Of a stretch of 64,000 bases of DNA, positions 12,525-24,950 are shown one piece after another; the first letter of the stretch is position 1, and every line of letters begins with the position of its first letter. This stretch comes from Liquidambar formosana (Eukaryota; Streptophyta; Magnoliopsida; Saxifragales; Altingiaceae). Location of the stretch: positions 34,492,371 through 34,556,370 of the forward strand of contig CM077823.1 in NCBI GenBank assembly GCA_039720395.1, read 5' to 3'. A program made the translations under genes and the position numbers. The notes beneath the pieces are model-generated. The model searched no databases. It saw only the letters and a program-made list of their open reading frames with translations, and was not told where the DNA came from.

Positions 12525-15500
12525 TTATGATGCAATGACCTTCTCAATGGCAGCCACATAGAACTCCTTTGGCATGGTTCCAACGATAGAGTCGCGTTTC
12601 TCTCCATTTTTGAACAGCAAAACAACTGGCACAGCCTTGATTTCATAGTTTTCAGCAATTCGCATATCATGGTCTGTGTTGAGTACAAAGCATTTAATTC
12701 TCCCGGAATACTCCTCTGCAATCTCATCAATCACGCGGTGCACCATCCTGCACGGCCCACACCAACTAGCATAAAATTCAACGAGGACAGGGATTTCGCT
12801 CTTCAGTATCGATTTTTCCCATGAGTTTCCAGTAACCTCTGCAGCTGTAGATTCCCAAAATAATGTCATTAAGAGGGCTATTCAATGTTTCACCATACAC
12901 ATCACTGTATCTCAGCATAAAAGATCAATTTGTTCATGAAATTAGGAAACAGATAGCCAAACAAAAACAGAATCAGCTTACATAACAATAATGTATTGAT
13001 TTCTTGGGTACATCTCGGTCACTAAACACCTTTATTTGGTAGGCAGTAAAATTATTTAGGAACCTGAATGCTTACTTAATATGTATCCATCTCCCATATT
13101 AAAGTTGAATTTTCGACAGGGTTGAAAATTTTCTAAAATAGTCTAAAAGCAGGAGATAATAACCTTCACTGTATGAGGAGGGACGATATGAATGAGAAAT
13201 ATTGTCCCATCTTTCTACTATTCTGCCTTTCATTCATATCGTCCTTCATAATCTGTTCCTACATTGAAGTTCTTAACAACCAACTTTTCACTCGTTTGAA
13301 TTTCATTTGTTTTGCCTACTGGTTAAGCAAACTAGTGAACAATACAATGAAGGACAAACATCACAGCATATATTAAAAAGAGTTAAAATATAAATAAAAA
13401 TAAAATGATGTATATAAAAATAAAAATAATAATAATAATAATTAAAATCAAAATATAGTACATATGATCCAAAAATTTTAAAACAAAAAAGCAATAGAGA
13501 TCATGTACCCCATATAATTTAAAATTTTAAATCAAAATTAAATACAGACAGTGAGATCAAACCAAACAGGGAAATTCCAAATTACTATAAATTGATATCG
13601 GAGAGAGAGAAGAAGAGGAGGGGAGACCTTGATTAGAAACATGATGAGATAGATGTAACAAGGAACAGGGACAAAACAAGGATGGAACATGAATCAACTT
13701 TCAAAATCACATTACCAATATTTCCTTGTTTCATAGGATTGTGGATCTGAATTGAGCCTTTAGGTCAAGAATTTTCAAAATCAACATTGAAAGATAACAA
13801 GTAAAAACCACACAATTTTTTTTCCCCACATTAGTACACCAAACTTAAAATACAGGACCTTAATCAGATATAACAGCTAAGGAAAATGGAAATAGCAAGC
13901 TCAGACAATAATTCAAGGAAATAATTATGCCGTCGCTTTGGAAAATATAAAAGTATAAAACAAAGGGAGGGTGAACGGACCAAAACAGAGTAAAAATAAA
14001 TTCAGCCACAAGTTGTGAAAATAATGAACCCATCAAAATTAGCATCATCCTGTACTCAAGTTTTCATTCATTTTGTAGTACTATCATAGTTTCAAAAGAC
14101 TTGGAAATCAATAATGTATCATCACTAAGGCAGAAAAAAATAACTTTTTTCATGTAGAACCATATTTATATTGTGTTGTTTGTTTGTAAAATTATGAAAG
14201 TAGAATTTTTCACCTGAATAATTAGTCTACGGTGAAAAAAAAACTCATGCCTATTTCCCCCATAAATTGACCTATCCTCGCATCACTTTACAGAACCAGA
14301 CCTGTCCTCCAACAGCCAAAACTTATCCAGCTAGAACTCTGACAACATCCTCACATCTTAACAGCATTCTTTGAAGATTCTCTGAATCTATGTACCTTCA
14401 AACAAAGGCACCCCAACTTGACACCCATCGGTTGCATCATGTCATCTCTTTAAATATCCCATTGGATAACCAATGCATATTTTACAGTTACAGTTAGAAT
14501 TAATCAATTATCAAAAAAAGAATTAGGCTAACAGAATACGTATTCAGAAATAAAGACTTCCATTAAAGAGAAGCAAATGAATTGCTTTCCTAATGAAGAC
14601 TCCATCTCTGTCTGTAGGCTGTAGCTTTAATAACCATTTCCAGCTAGACTTTCGCTTTCAAAGGGTCTACCTTCAACAACCATTAAATAGGCAAACATTT
14701 CCAAAAAATGTAAATGTCCCTCATATTGTTAAAAATATTTTCTTAAGACATTAGAGGGTGGGTATTTTTCAACTTGAAAAGAAGCTTTCAAGTTTCAACT
14801 ACTGGAATCATTTCAATTTGCAAGCAACCTATTGCTATCATTTCGCCAGTCATGAAGAAAAATATTTTGTCATATATTCCAGAACACATCAAGGCAAAGG
14901 GACAGTGTAAAAAATTAAATTTTGAAAATCCAACAAATCAAGTGAAAAAAGCAAAAGTTTACTGCTATGTAGAACACCTCCCACCTACCTCCCATTTCTT
15001 TTCCTCACATAAGCACACCTAAGAAATTGTGATTTCCATTATGAGCATATTGCACAAATTCATGACCCCCTAATGAAGATAAAATTAGGTAACACAACCT
15101 AACAGGCCTGATATCTGCCCTCTTTTACTGAATTTTAAGCGAAAACTATATGCACTATTGCATTAAGCAGCCATATCCAAAATTTTCTTTCTTTTTAACA
15201 AGGACCCAACAATCAAACATACATAACAAATCCTCCTGTATAACTGAATTCAAGCATATTTTCAAATAAATACTAAATGTAAGGCACAAGAACCCTAAAC
15301 TGTAGAAATATCAGAATATTACAAAAGTTGAAAACTCAAATCAAAGAATCTTATAAAATGTTCAAATAGTAGAAAGAGAGAGGGTGTTACCTTTGTAGTC
15401 ACGCATGCAGAGAACCCTTAGAGGGGGAGGAGCGTTTCGAACCCTAAATTCCTTTCTGGTTAGCAAATGAGTGACAGAAGAAACTCCAGTAGGGTTTATG

Positions 15501-15598
15501 CAACATTGAGAGGGAAACGAAGAGAAAATGGGGTTTTGAAGAGTGCGCGGGCGTGGAAAATAGAGAGGAGGAGAAAAAGTAGCAGAAGAAGACGCCAT
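12525..15598 (-). CDS. TRXM3: Thioredoxin m3, plastid (2 exons)
   Basis: Exon 1 is 15391-15598, exon 2 is 12525-12844, and the intron is 2546 bp with donor AAAG|GTAAC and acceptor CTACAG. The product is 175 residues. The first ~65 residues are Ser/Pro/Arg-rich and poor in acids, a plastid transit peptide. The thioredoxin fold follows with the redox site WCGPC (about residue 105), the cis-proline region [10 protein letters not shown], and a C-terminal IEKVIAS helix. The wording [20 protein letters not shown] and the ending [14 protein letters not shown] fit the m3 branch (Arabidopsis GAT1), which controls plasmodesmal callose through plastid redox state, rather than the m1/m2/m4 photosynthetic type. 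A second in-frame acceptor 6 nt downstream would drop two residues. The gene shares its orientation with MCCB downstream but has its own 5' region. Confidence 0.9.
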
Positions 15599-16837
15599 GG
15601 TCAGAGAACTCAGAAGCGAGTTGGGGAGAAAGAAAGAAAGAATCAGAGATGTTTTATTTTCCCGAGAAAAATAATGGGTGAGAGGGAAAATTAAAGAAAG
15701 ACAAATGATGCACGTTTTCTATTCTACCAAACAAAGGAAAGAAAAAAAAGAACCACGTTTCTTTTTCATTTTTTTAAGATCGATACCTGACGGTGAAGGG
15801 TTGATATCTTATAGTGGGAGGAAGAGGAGGACGAAATTCGAAAAGGGTAAGTTGGAGCTACGCGTCGGAGTCTGACTGACGAGTGAGTGAGGTCAGGTAA
15901 CGATTGGACCACCAGACCTTCAGCTTCAAGTTTCAACAATTCACCTGAGTCCTTCTGTGATGAAGCCCCCCTCATTCTCTTGCCGTGGACTTGAGCCCAT
16001 TTTATTTTTATTTTTTATTTTTTTTGGGGGGAGGGGGGGGGAGGGTGGCACTTTGGGGCTAAAGGCAAAGTGTCATTTGCCTACTTTCATTGAAATTTGG
16101 ATTCAAATTAATCATCATAATGCATAAATCATCTTGCAAATGCATGCATTTGATAATAAAATAATAGAGATTTAAACTTGAAAAAACCGGTTTATAAGCT
16201 ATAAATATTTTGTCATCTGCATCACTCATGAGGATTTTTCACATTGTGATTTAGAGGACATTATTTCTATAACTATGAGCTTTATCCCTATTCTTTTTTA
16301 CTAAATCTTTTCCTAATAATGTGGTAGCAACCCTATCAACAAGTGTTTTTTTTTTTTTTTTTTTGTGTGTGTGTTTTAAATGACGCATCAATCACCATAT
16401 CATTAGAAAATATATATATATAAAAAGTAAGGATTAAATAGTATTTCTTTAAATTTTAATATATGCACCATGACATCATATTTATTACACTGATTTCATT
16501 CAACTGGTATGAATTAGGTTTAAAATATATCATGGTAGACGCATGCACAACTTTAGGATAAATCTTAAGAGTTGGATAAGTAGTTTTTACAATTTACATC
16601 TCGACTTATCAAAAAGTGAAAGGTTCTAAATTCGAATTCTCACTCTTTTGTAGGACCAACCAAATTTATCTTAAGAAAAAATAATCAAAAAAATTGAAGT
16701 AGGAGTAATCAAATGATGCCACCATTGTAGGATATCAAAATTGTAGAGTGGAGCTCATCATACGCAGATGGGGGCGCCCTCATCGTAACATTATGCAGCT
16801 GAATTGGAAGGAAAAAATAATGTTTAGCAGCTTAATA
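15599..16837. other. 5' region of the thioredoxin gene and spacer
   Basis: The stretch to about 16000 is the probable leader and promoter of the minus-strand thioredoxin gene. A T-run followed by a G-rich tract lies at 16001-16047. From 16080 to 16800 the DNA is AT-rich without a recognisable gene. A pol III terminator for the tRNA is at 16812-16817. Confidence 0.5.
16812..16817 (-). terminator. Pol III terminator of tRNA-Arg
   Basis: Six consecutive T on the minus strand, 20 bases past the tRNA 3' end, the usual RNA polymerase III stop. Confidence 0.8.
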
Positions 16838-16910
16838 CACGCCCGGTGGGACTCGAACCCACAATCGCCTGATTAGAAGTCAGACGCCTTATCCATTAGG
16901 CCACGGGCGC
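16838..16910 (-). tRNA. tRNA-Arg, anticodon TCT
   Basis: A 73-nt cloverleaf on the minus strand without an intron. The acceptor stem is GCGCCCG paired with CGGGCGT (first pair G-U), with discriminator G. The D-arm region GTGGCCTAATGGATA doubles as the A box. The anticodon loop is CTTCTAA with TCT at 16875-16877. The T arm GTGGGTTCGAGTCCCAC contains the B box GGTTCGAGTCC. CCA is not encoded, as normal for nuclear genes. It reads AGA codons. Confidence 0.97.
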
Positions 16911-17642
16911 TTGTTGGTAGAACTTAGACAATTAACCTATTTATTACAGTATGATATCCCTGATCTAATTTCACTCCACTACTGAAATTTTTAATTTATT
17001 ACTGAATAATATCTCTAATCTCGTTGGTCCCCATTGATTGTGGAACTGCTTCTCATAATCTTTTGTTGTTTTTTTATTTTTTTTAATTAATAACTAAGCT
17101 CCATTTGGATATCAATAAAATAGAGGAAATAAATGGATCGAATTTGGAATTACTCAACACCACTTATCGTAACCCAGAGCAACTAAGCTCCTTGGCAATT
17201 TCTTTCCTTACGACCATATTGGGTATAATTGACTTCTTCCAAACCAACCTCCTTTCAAATATTTGCCTCGAGATCAACATCTTATCATGATAACGCAATT
17301 GAACAAATTTCAACAATCTATCTCTGTGTCTCAAGCACGATAGAAAGTTAGGTGTCTTTTCAAGGATGCCAACGAGGTCGGTATGGGATAACCATGACAA
17401 CGAGAGAAGTTTGGGATAACCATGACGCAAAGTTTGGAACGCCAAATGTAATAGGCACTGAAACTTCGTTGGGTCAAATCACAGAAACCCACAAATTCCC
17501 GCAAGAGAAATTGGGTTTCTCCACAAACAAAACATAAGAAAGCAACATGACATTTCAAGACAACCCATTTGGATTATTGAGCAGCAACCATTTGGCAGCC
17601 AGTGTTTCTTTAATGCAAAAATCATTATTATTATTATTAATT
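16911..17642. other. Spacer between tRNA and MCCB
   Basis: No gene seen. A phrase at 17100 (CTCCATTTGGATATC) resembles a MITE end, but no partner was found. The last ~100 bases are the likely MCCB 3' untranslated region, with an ATT repeat at 17622-17642. Confidence 0.5.
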
Positions 17643-20600
17643 TTACATTCTAAATACACCATATTTGGTATCTTCAGCGCCACGGGTCAGGGATGCAGAG
17701 ATGCAAAGACCTAAGACTTTTCTTGTATCAGCTGGATCGATGATGCCGTCGTCCCAGAGTCTTGCTGTGGAGTAATAAGAGCTCCCTTCTCTCTCATATG
17801 CCTCTACGACCTTTGCCTTGAATACTTCCTCTTCCTCCTTTGTCCACTGCAATGGGTGCATGTGCGTGTGCACATGCCCACACATAGGCACACTGTGATT
17901 TAGTGCTTGGACTCGAAATCAAATTGCTCGTCTTGTCAAAAACACACAGAAATTTTACCTGCATTCCTTTCTTTTTCTTATTGCTCCTCTCTATTTGAGA
18001 CAGCACACCAGCAGCCTAGAAAAATACCGCAAAACCCAAGTAATTAGTATGTTCAACCTTACTGCTGCAGATTACATCCACGTCTGAATCTTACTGACAA
18101 ATTCAGGACTCAAGGAATACTACTGTACAGAGAATAATTCCGGATTCGGGATTAATTGAAGATAATATGATCATGAAAAGAAGGGAGCCCAGAGGAAATA
18201 TAAACCTCATAAATTTTCATGAATAATGCATGTTTGGGCTTCTATTCTTTAGAAGGAAAGAAAAAGCACAGTATTCACCCAAGAATTACTGTAATAATTT
18301 AGGAATTTTGAATAACATCTTAAGGATTATTCAGTGTTCATAGACACCTGGATCATATGTTAGAAGGTTTGAGTAAAGAGGCCACCTGAGCACCACCCAT
18401 TACAGATATTTTGGCATTTGGCCAAAGGAACATGAAATCGGGACTATATGCACGCCCACACATTGCATAATTTCCAGCACCAAAGCTCCCGCCAACAATA
18501 ATAGTAACTTTTGGAACCTGTACAAACATTGATCAGAAAGGTGGACTGAAATATTTTTTATTTATACTTTCCATATTTCTTCAGATTAAAACATTAATAA
18601 AAGAACTATTTTCATAAATATCACTGTTTTCCCATTCATTTTCTCACATTGAGGGAAGTTGGTTGGTGGACTAGACTTGTATATTAGGAACGAAGTCTAT
18701 CCACATAAAAGAAAAAAAGTAGTAAGCCATTTATATTATTAGCAACAACAGGATTCTTAAACAGATTATGCTCAAAAACAAGGATCCAAATAGATATGCA
18801 AATTTAAATCTTTCTAGCAGTACTAAGTGTCAAAATTTCAAGCAAAAAGTCTCAAGTGAAGGGAAAAATAAAATTATTCCTAAAGTACTTCAACTAGGTT
18901 GTAGATAGCGTTTTAAGACTATGATCTGTCCCCTTAACAATGCCAAAAAAATAAAAATAAAAAAATCCTCATCAAAGGTATTATTTTATAACATAACCAC
19001 ATTTTCACTCACAGTACAAGACATTCTGTACAAGGAAGTAGAAGAATTTACCATTGGCGTTGTAGTCTAATCATATACATACAGCACTCAAGTTGTTACA
19101 AGGTTCCATTTCCACGAGGCTCTTCACCCCGGTGTAGTGGTAATACCCACTCAAGGAAGGTGTTCATACAAAAGCATGCATACTGTAATAGTCACACAGA
19201 AAACTAAAATAATAAAAAAATGAAGGGGAGAAACCAACCTTTGCACAAGAAACTGCCATCACCATTTTTGCTCCAGATTTTGCTATACCATTTGCTTCAG
19301 ATCTTGAGCCAACCTACCAAACAAATAAGCTTTATGGTTCCATGGATTTATTAACTTGCATGAATCTCCAATCTCAAAAAAATATTATTTTTCAAAGAGA
19401 AACAAAAGGAATACATGGTCACCAAATGGTTAGCAAAACAAGCTCACTGATTTACCAAAAAGAAGAAGAAGAAGAAGAATTTCAATAATTTATTCTAAAT
19501 ACAAACTCCACAACTCCCAGAACAAGGAAAGAAGGGATGACAATTTCTAATGGCATCCATTTACAAAGCCATGGAAGCCAGGTATCCTATTTGATTTATA
19601 TAGAAAAAAAGATATCCCAACTACTAATGGATTTCTCTCCTAGACCACATTAAAGGTCACCCGACTTACATTCCACATTTCCACATATTTTGTGTTTATT
19701 AAGAGAAACAGAACTGTCTTGACAGTTTATAGATACCAGTGCAATATATTATTTTCGAACAAAAAAAAAAAAAAAAAAAGGAATATTATTTAAATTCCCT
19801 TGAGCTGAAAAACTGGCCAATATTCCTCATTTTTTACTTTATATGAAACTACAATTATTTAGACTAGAGCCCTAAGGTGAGATCCCAAGGACCGTAATTT
19901 TAAACTGTGTGACTCAGTCCATTTTCAACTCCTATCATGCATTGAATTTTTGCACGCATTGCTATATTCATGAGAACCTTAACTCCTATCATGCATCTTA
20001 GGCTCTTAGCTCTCGTTTTACCTTTTGTTGGATTTTTCTAGTATTTTTTCCCGACCTTAATGGACCAGAATAACCAGGAACTTGAGAATCTTACTACATT
20101 ATTTTGATACGCATCCCCAGTCTAATGAATGTAATGACATAGGAATGATGGAATTGACAGGACAATCAAAAGAAAAATTAAGATTGCATACCATAAATCC
20201 AGTGATGTTCTGAAGAAAGACCAAAGGAATGTTACGTTGGGTACATATTTCAATGAAATGAGCCCCTTTAAGAGCAGATTCATTAAACAATATCCCATTG
20301 TTTCCAAGGATTCCCACAGGTTGTCCAAAAATTCTGGCAAAACCTGTTACAAGAGTCTGCACGATGCAATTAGGGTTACAAAATTTGAAAGATATCAAAG
20401 AGAACACACATAATTTAGAGTGTAAGTGATTCAAATGCCCTCACAGTGCCATACAGTTTCTTGAATTCATCAAATTCACTTCCATCGACAATGCGAGCAA
20501 TAACTAATCGGATATCAAATGGCTGCTTGTGGTCTGCTGGTGCAATGGAACGAAGCTCCTTTACATCATACAGTGGCTCTTTATATTCAGAAGCAATATT

Positions 20601-20757
20601 TTGCCACCCATTCATCATCCCTTGTTTCGCAGCCATGTGCAAGTTCTTGACGATGTTCCTCCCAATAGCAAGTCCATGCAGTTCATCTACAAGATAGAGA
20701 TAATATCGCATATATGACCACTACAAAATATGATAGGTTTGTATACTATTTTAATGT

Positions 20758-20800
<43 letters not shown>

Positions 20801-23431
20801 TGTCAGTTCTCCTTCAAATCATTATCAAATGCTTAAGAAGTAGTACAAATATACTTCTTGACATCGAATTTAAATCTTCAGCAATTCTTTATATGAGAGC
20901 TTCATACGGACAAGGATCCATAAAACTTGCATTTCTCCATTGTCTAAAATGAATCTAAGTTTTTACTTCTCATTTTCAATCTCAGGGCACCTATGAACTT
21001 TGCCTCTTAGATATGGTCATTCTACTGATAATGCAGGCCTGAAGGTGAAAAGACAAAGGAGGTCTGGGACACTTATGCACCTTGATTCTTTAAATCAGAC
21101 TATTGATGAATTTATTATGTATTCTCAACATGTAAGAATGGTTTTCATTCCTGAAATTAAAATCTACTTCCTCTCCATAATTTTCTGCAAATTGTATTTA
21201 TCACTTTTAATATAATTGATGAGATCTGACATCCTTTCTGAGATATAATGGCTGTCTTTTAAGGTGAAGATTTCATTATTATAGAACTTATTCCATAGAA
21301 TAAATAGGTAAATGGCTAAAATTATATAGAACCAAACATCTTCCTCCCAACACCAATTTTAAAAAATGTTAATATTAAGATCCTATATATTTAAACTCAT
21401 TGCACAACATCTTGCCAACTGTTACAAAATGGGTAAGCATATAACAAGAAAAAATTACGAAAGCTGAAAGCATTGAGACGATCAAAGTAGTTTTAGAAAT
21501 GGCCCATGGAGGTAGAAAGCACAGGATTAAACGAGGAGTATACCTTGAGCAAAATAGTCTGAAACCCCTGATGTCTTGCAGTGCACAGAAGCACCCCCCA
21601 AGTCCTCTGCAGAGACTTCCTCTCCTGTAGCAGCCTACCGAAACGTCTCCTTTAGCAATAACCTATGTCTTACATACATATGCACGTAAACATATACACC
21701 TACCCACTAAAGTGCACACACATATATAAAAATATATATACATGCACACATTCATTTATATATATATATAGAGATAGATAGATAGACATGCTCATCTGTT
21801 AGCATTTATGTAAACAGATGATCCATTTATAAAATTCCATTAAGTGTGCACAAGAGACGAGAAAATTCTTGAGAAGAAAAAGAATTACCACATGAAACAT
21901 TTTGGAACACCAGGTCTGGAACTAACCTTCACAAGTGGGGGTCCGGCTAGAAATATGGTACCATTTCCTTTAACCATAACACTCTCATCAGCCATTGCAG
22001 GTATATAGGCACCCCCAGCAGTGCAAGAACCCAATACCAGTGCGATTTGAGGGATACCTTCAGCAGACATTAGAGCTTGATTATAGAAAACTCTACCAAA
22101 ATTATCCCTGTCCGGAAAGACATCAGCCTGCCTTGGAAGGTAAGCACCTCCACTATCAACAAGATATATACATGGTAATTTGCATCGAGCGGCAATCTCT
22201 TGTGCTCTAAGATGCTTCTTAACAGTGATGGGATAATAAGTCCCTCCCTTAACAGTGGGATCATTGGCCACAAACATACAAAGTCGTCCATGCACTGGTC
22301 CGATTCCAGTGATTATCCCAGCAGATGGTAAGGATTCTTCATATAGTTCATGGCCTGCAAGCTTTATCCATAAAATGCGCATTTAGAACCAAAGACATCA
22401 TAGGTTATGTCAAAAGATGAATCAAACTCTATCAATGAATAAATAAAATTTGTACCAAGATTTGATACCAACTGCAAAAATGTTCCTCACATAGTGCTGT
22501 TTGTGTGAGACAACAATACATGCATGTGTATTTTTGTTGTAGTGGTCATTGTCGTGGTAATGGTATGAGATGCTTAATTCCTAGGCTGTATTTAGCATCT
22601 AAATAAAAAATAACAAGGAATATGGACAATATTATCCAAGGGAACTTCTCAGCTAAAATCAATCTAGGGGCGGCAAAATTTTCAGATGGTCTGGATTGAT
22701 CCACTCTCCACTAATAACATTCTTGAAAATGGAACAGGTGTTCAAGATACAATAACATTAACAACAGCATGAGCTAGTCTTGGGCTATTCATGTAACAAA
22801 AAGTGATCTTTCTCCTCATGCATTTCGTTGCCAAGAACTTGTAATTAAAAAATGAACAACTAAAGATTTCGACCCTTTATTGGACCAATGCACATCGTAC
22901 AACCCCTAATGCATGATATAAGTTAGGTGATCATAGTACAACCTCTAATGCATGGTACTGATATAAGTGATCATGTTGGGAGTATGTCTATATATATATA
23001 TATATACACACACACACAATTCTGATCTTTTAAAGGATCCCTAATTCAAGATTCAAGTTTATCAACCCTTTATTTTTGATCTAATGGTCAAAAGTCAAAA
23101 CGATAAATACCTGGTGACCCGCTTTTTAAGTCCAGCTACATTTTAACTATTAGATCAAAAATAAAAGGTTGAGATTAAAAATGCACATGTAACTTACATG
23201 TATGTATGTATGTATGTACAGTGCGTGTGGCTACAAGAAAAAATGTGCGTAGATAGCTAAGAACAAAACCTGAGAAAGCTCAAGAAATGAAGAACCAGGA
23301 TCAATTAAGCGATCAATTCGTTCTCTAGGGAGAAGCTTGTTCCTACTCATGTTTCTCTTCACAGCCTCGGGTCCTCCTCCGGCTAGAACCTTTAACAAAC
23401 ACAATCCATCACACCTCACATACACATATAC

Positions 23432-23474
<43 letters not shown>

Positions 23475-23714
23475 GAAAAGGGGATGGACCTTGTCGATGT
23501 GGGATTGGAATTCGGAGAGGAAACCCTCCATGGCCTTGGAGTTGCGAACGAAGGCTTCGGAGGAGCGGTCGACGCCGTCAGGAAGGACTCCCAAACAGAA
23601 GCGCCTTCTCTGGAGAAGTGAGATTGGATTTTGCCATGACTTCGAATTTGAAGTTGAACCTGCTGTTGCTGTTGCTGTTACAGCTGCTGCTCTTCTCGCC
23701 GAAACCCTAAGCAT
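17643..23714 (-). CDS. MCCB: 3-methylcrotonoyl-CoA carboxylase, beta (carboxyltransferase) subunit, mitochondrial
   Basis: Ten exons: 23490-23714, 23270-23389, 21927-22361, 21544-21634, 20445-20686, 20192-20356, 19239-19313, 18386-18517, 17959-18015 and 17643-17846. They total 1746 nt, 581 residues, close to other plant MCCB proteins, and all phases close. The N-terminus ([12 protein letters not shown]...) is Arg/Ala-rich and non-acidic, a mitochondrial presequence. The rest is an acyl-CoA carboxyltransferase: an N half with [25 protein letters not shown] and [13 protein letters not shown], then [16 protein letters not shown]; a C half with [45 protein letters not shown] and MGGAQAAGVL. With the biotinylated alpha subunit it carboxylates methylcrotonoyl-CoA in leucine breakdown. 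Exon 1 uses donor AAG|GTCC; intron 1 is only 100 bp and holds a CT repeat. The gene is divergent from DJ1C. Confidence 0.97.
20756..20800. repeat. (TG)n(AG)n microsatellite in MCCB intron 4
   Basis: About 13 TG units followed by about 9 AG units, inside the intron between exons 4 and 5. A plain length-variable marker. Confidence 0.9.
23060..23176. repeat. Hairpin-forming inverted repeat in MCCB intron 2
   Basis: The arm at 23060-23093 (centre TTTATTTTTGATCTAATGG) is the near-complement of 23141-23176, with a loop of about 47 bp. A small MITE relic is likely; no clear target duplication was found. (AT), (CA) and (ATGT) microsatellites flank it. Confidence 0.65.
23442..23472. repeat. (GA)n microsatellite in MCCB intron 1
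   Basis: About 15 GA units; on the coding strand a CT repeat filling a third of the 100-bp intron between the presequence exon and the mature enzyme, where the pyrimidine tract would lie. Confidence 0.85.
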
Positions 23715-24950
23715 TTCGATGTGGTTTTTTCTTTCTTCACTTGAATCGGAGGAGTCTCAGTTCACTCCTTTATCGTCTATCCAGGGCTTGCCTGTCATGC
23801 GTATCCCCATATCCGTTTGATCTAGGAGGAAAAATAAGATAATATAAAAATTGAAGAACAATTTTAAAAATTAAAGATAAAATTACATTTTACTGCTTTT
23901 TGAAGTTTGATCCGTCAATTTAGATACATCTGGTGGAAGGATTATTTTGTCATAAACTTCACAAAGTATAGTGTCATTGTAAAAAATTATCATTAATGCT
24001 TTGTAGCAAAAATTTTATATGGGGGGATTATAGTTTATAAGAGGTTTACTCCGATCTCATGAAGTTGAGATTCCACACCAAAAGGAAAAAAAAAAAAAAA
24101 AAATTCATGAGGAGATGTGAAATAAAAATGGATTAAAATGGAATGAATATAACTATCTCAACATTAAATTTACATTTTTTTTTCCTTTTTAATTGGAGTG
24201 TCATATAGAGATAACATTAAAATTTGACTAATTGAAAATAAGTTTAGCCTAAGTCTCTATACCTATAAATCATTTAGCCTTATGTAGAAAAGAGGGCACT
24301 AAGTCACTGATACAAATTTTGTTTTCTCAAACTAATGATGAATTAAAGAGTTAAAAATCAAATTTTATATAAGAGTAATCCAATCTTATCAATCTCAATA
24401 AGTGAACCGCTAATTCATAAGACTTAAACTTTAAGAAATGAAAAGATTTTGGATTCTTTTGAGACCAACCACTAGTTAGGCTTATCATGAGCATTTAATT
24501 GATACAGAATGAGTAATGACATTATCTATGTAGGATGGGATTAGTCGAGTTAAAAGCATAGGCATATCTCATTGACAATGACTAGAAAAATCCAACCTTA
24601 TCTTGTTTCAAAAATTTCCTAAGAGGCCTTGTCAAACACTTTGTGATTCCTCTTATTAAAACTCAATCTATTGTCAATGGACATGAGCACATTTTCCTGC
24701 TACATAATCTGGTATTAGACTAACCCAAACTGGTACGGAATAATTTTAACCCACCTCTAGAGTTTGCTATTCCAAGCAGTCAAACAGAGGGGCAAACGCA
24801 AGACAATCCAACACCGGATAAGAAGCGGACACGAGCCAGAGGAAGAAGCACAGCGGTGCGTGTCGAAATGCAGCAATCGGACACCCTTATCTTACAGTCG
24901 CCGTCGCCACTATAACTGCGCAAACGCAGCTCGATATATATACACGAACG
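23715..24950. other. Divergent spacer between MCCB and DJ1C
   Basis: 1236 bp separate the two start codons, which point outward, so both promoters must lie here. The middle (23830-24720) is AT-rich and without a recognisable gene. The ends are GC-richer and include the leaders. An open frame reaching into DJ1C exon 1 in another frame is not credible as a gene. Confidence 0.55.
24935..24942 (+). promoter_or_regulatory. TATA box candidate for DJ1C
   Basis: TATATATA lies only 9 bases before the first in-frame ATG (24951). If it acts as TATA box, transcription would start near 24970 and the first usable ATG would be 25017. It therefore bears on the start choice. Confidence 0.4.
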
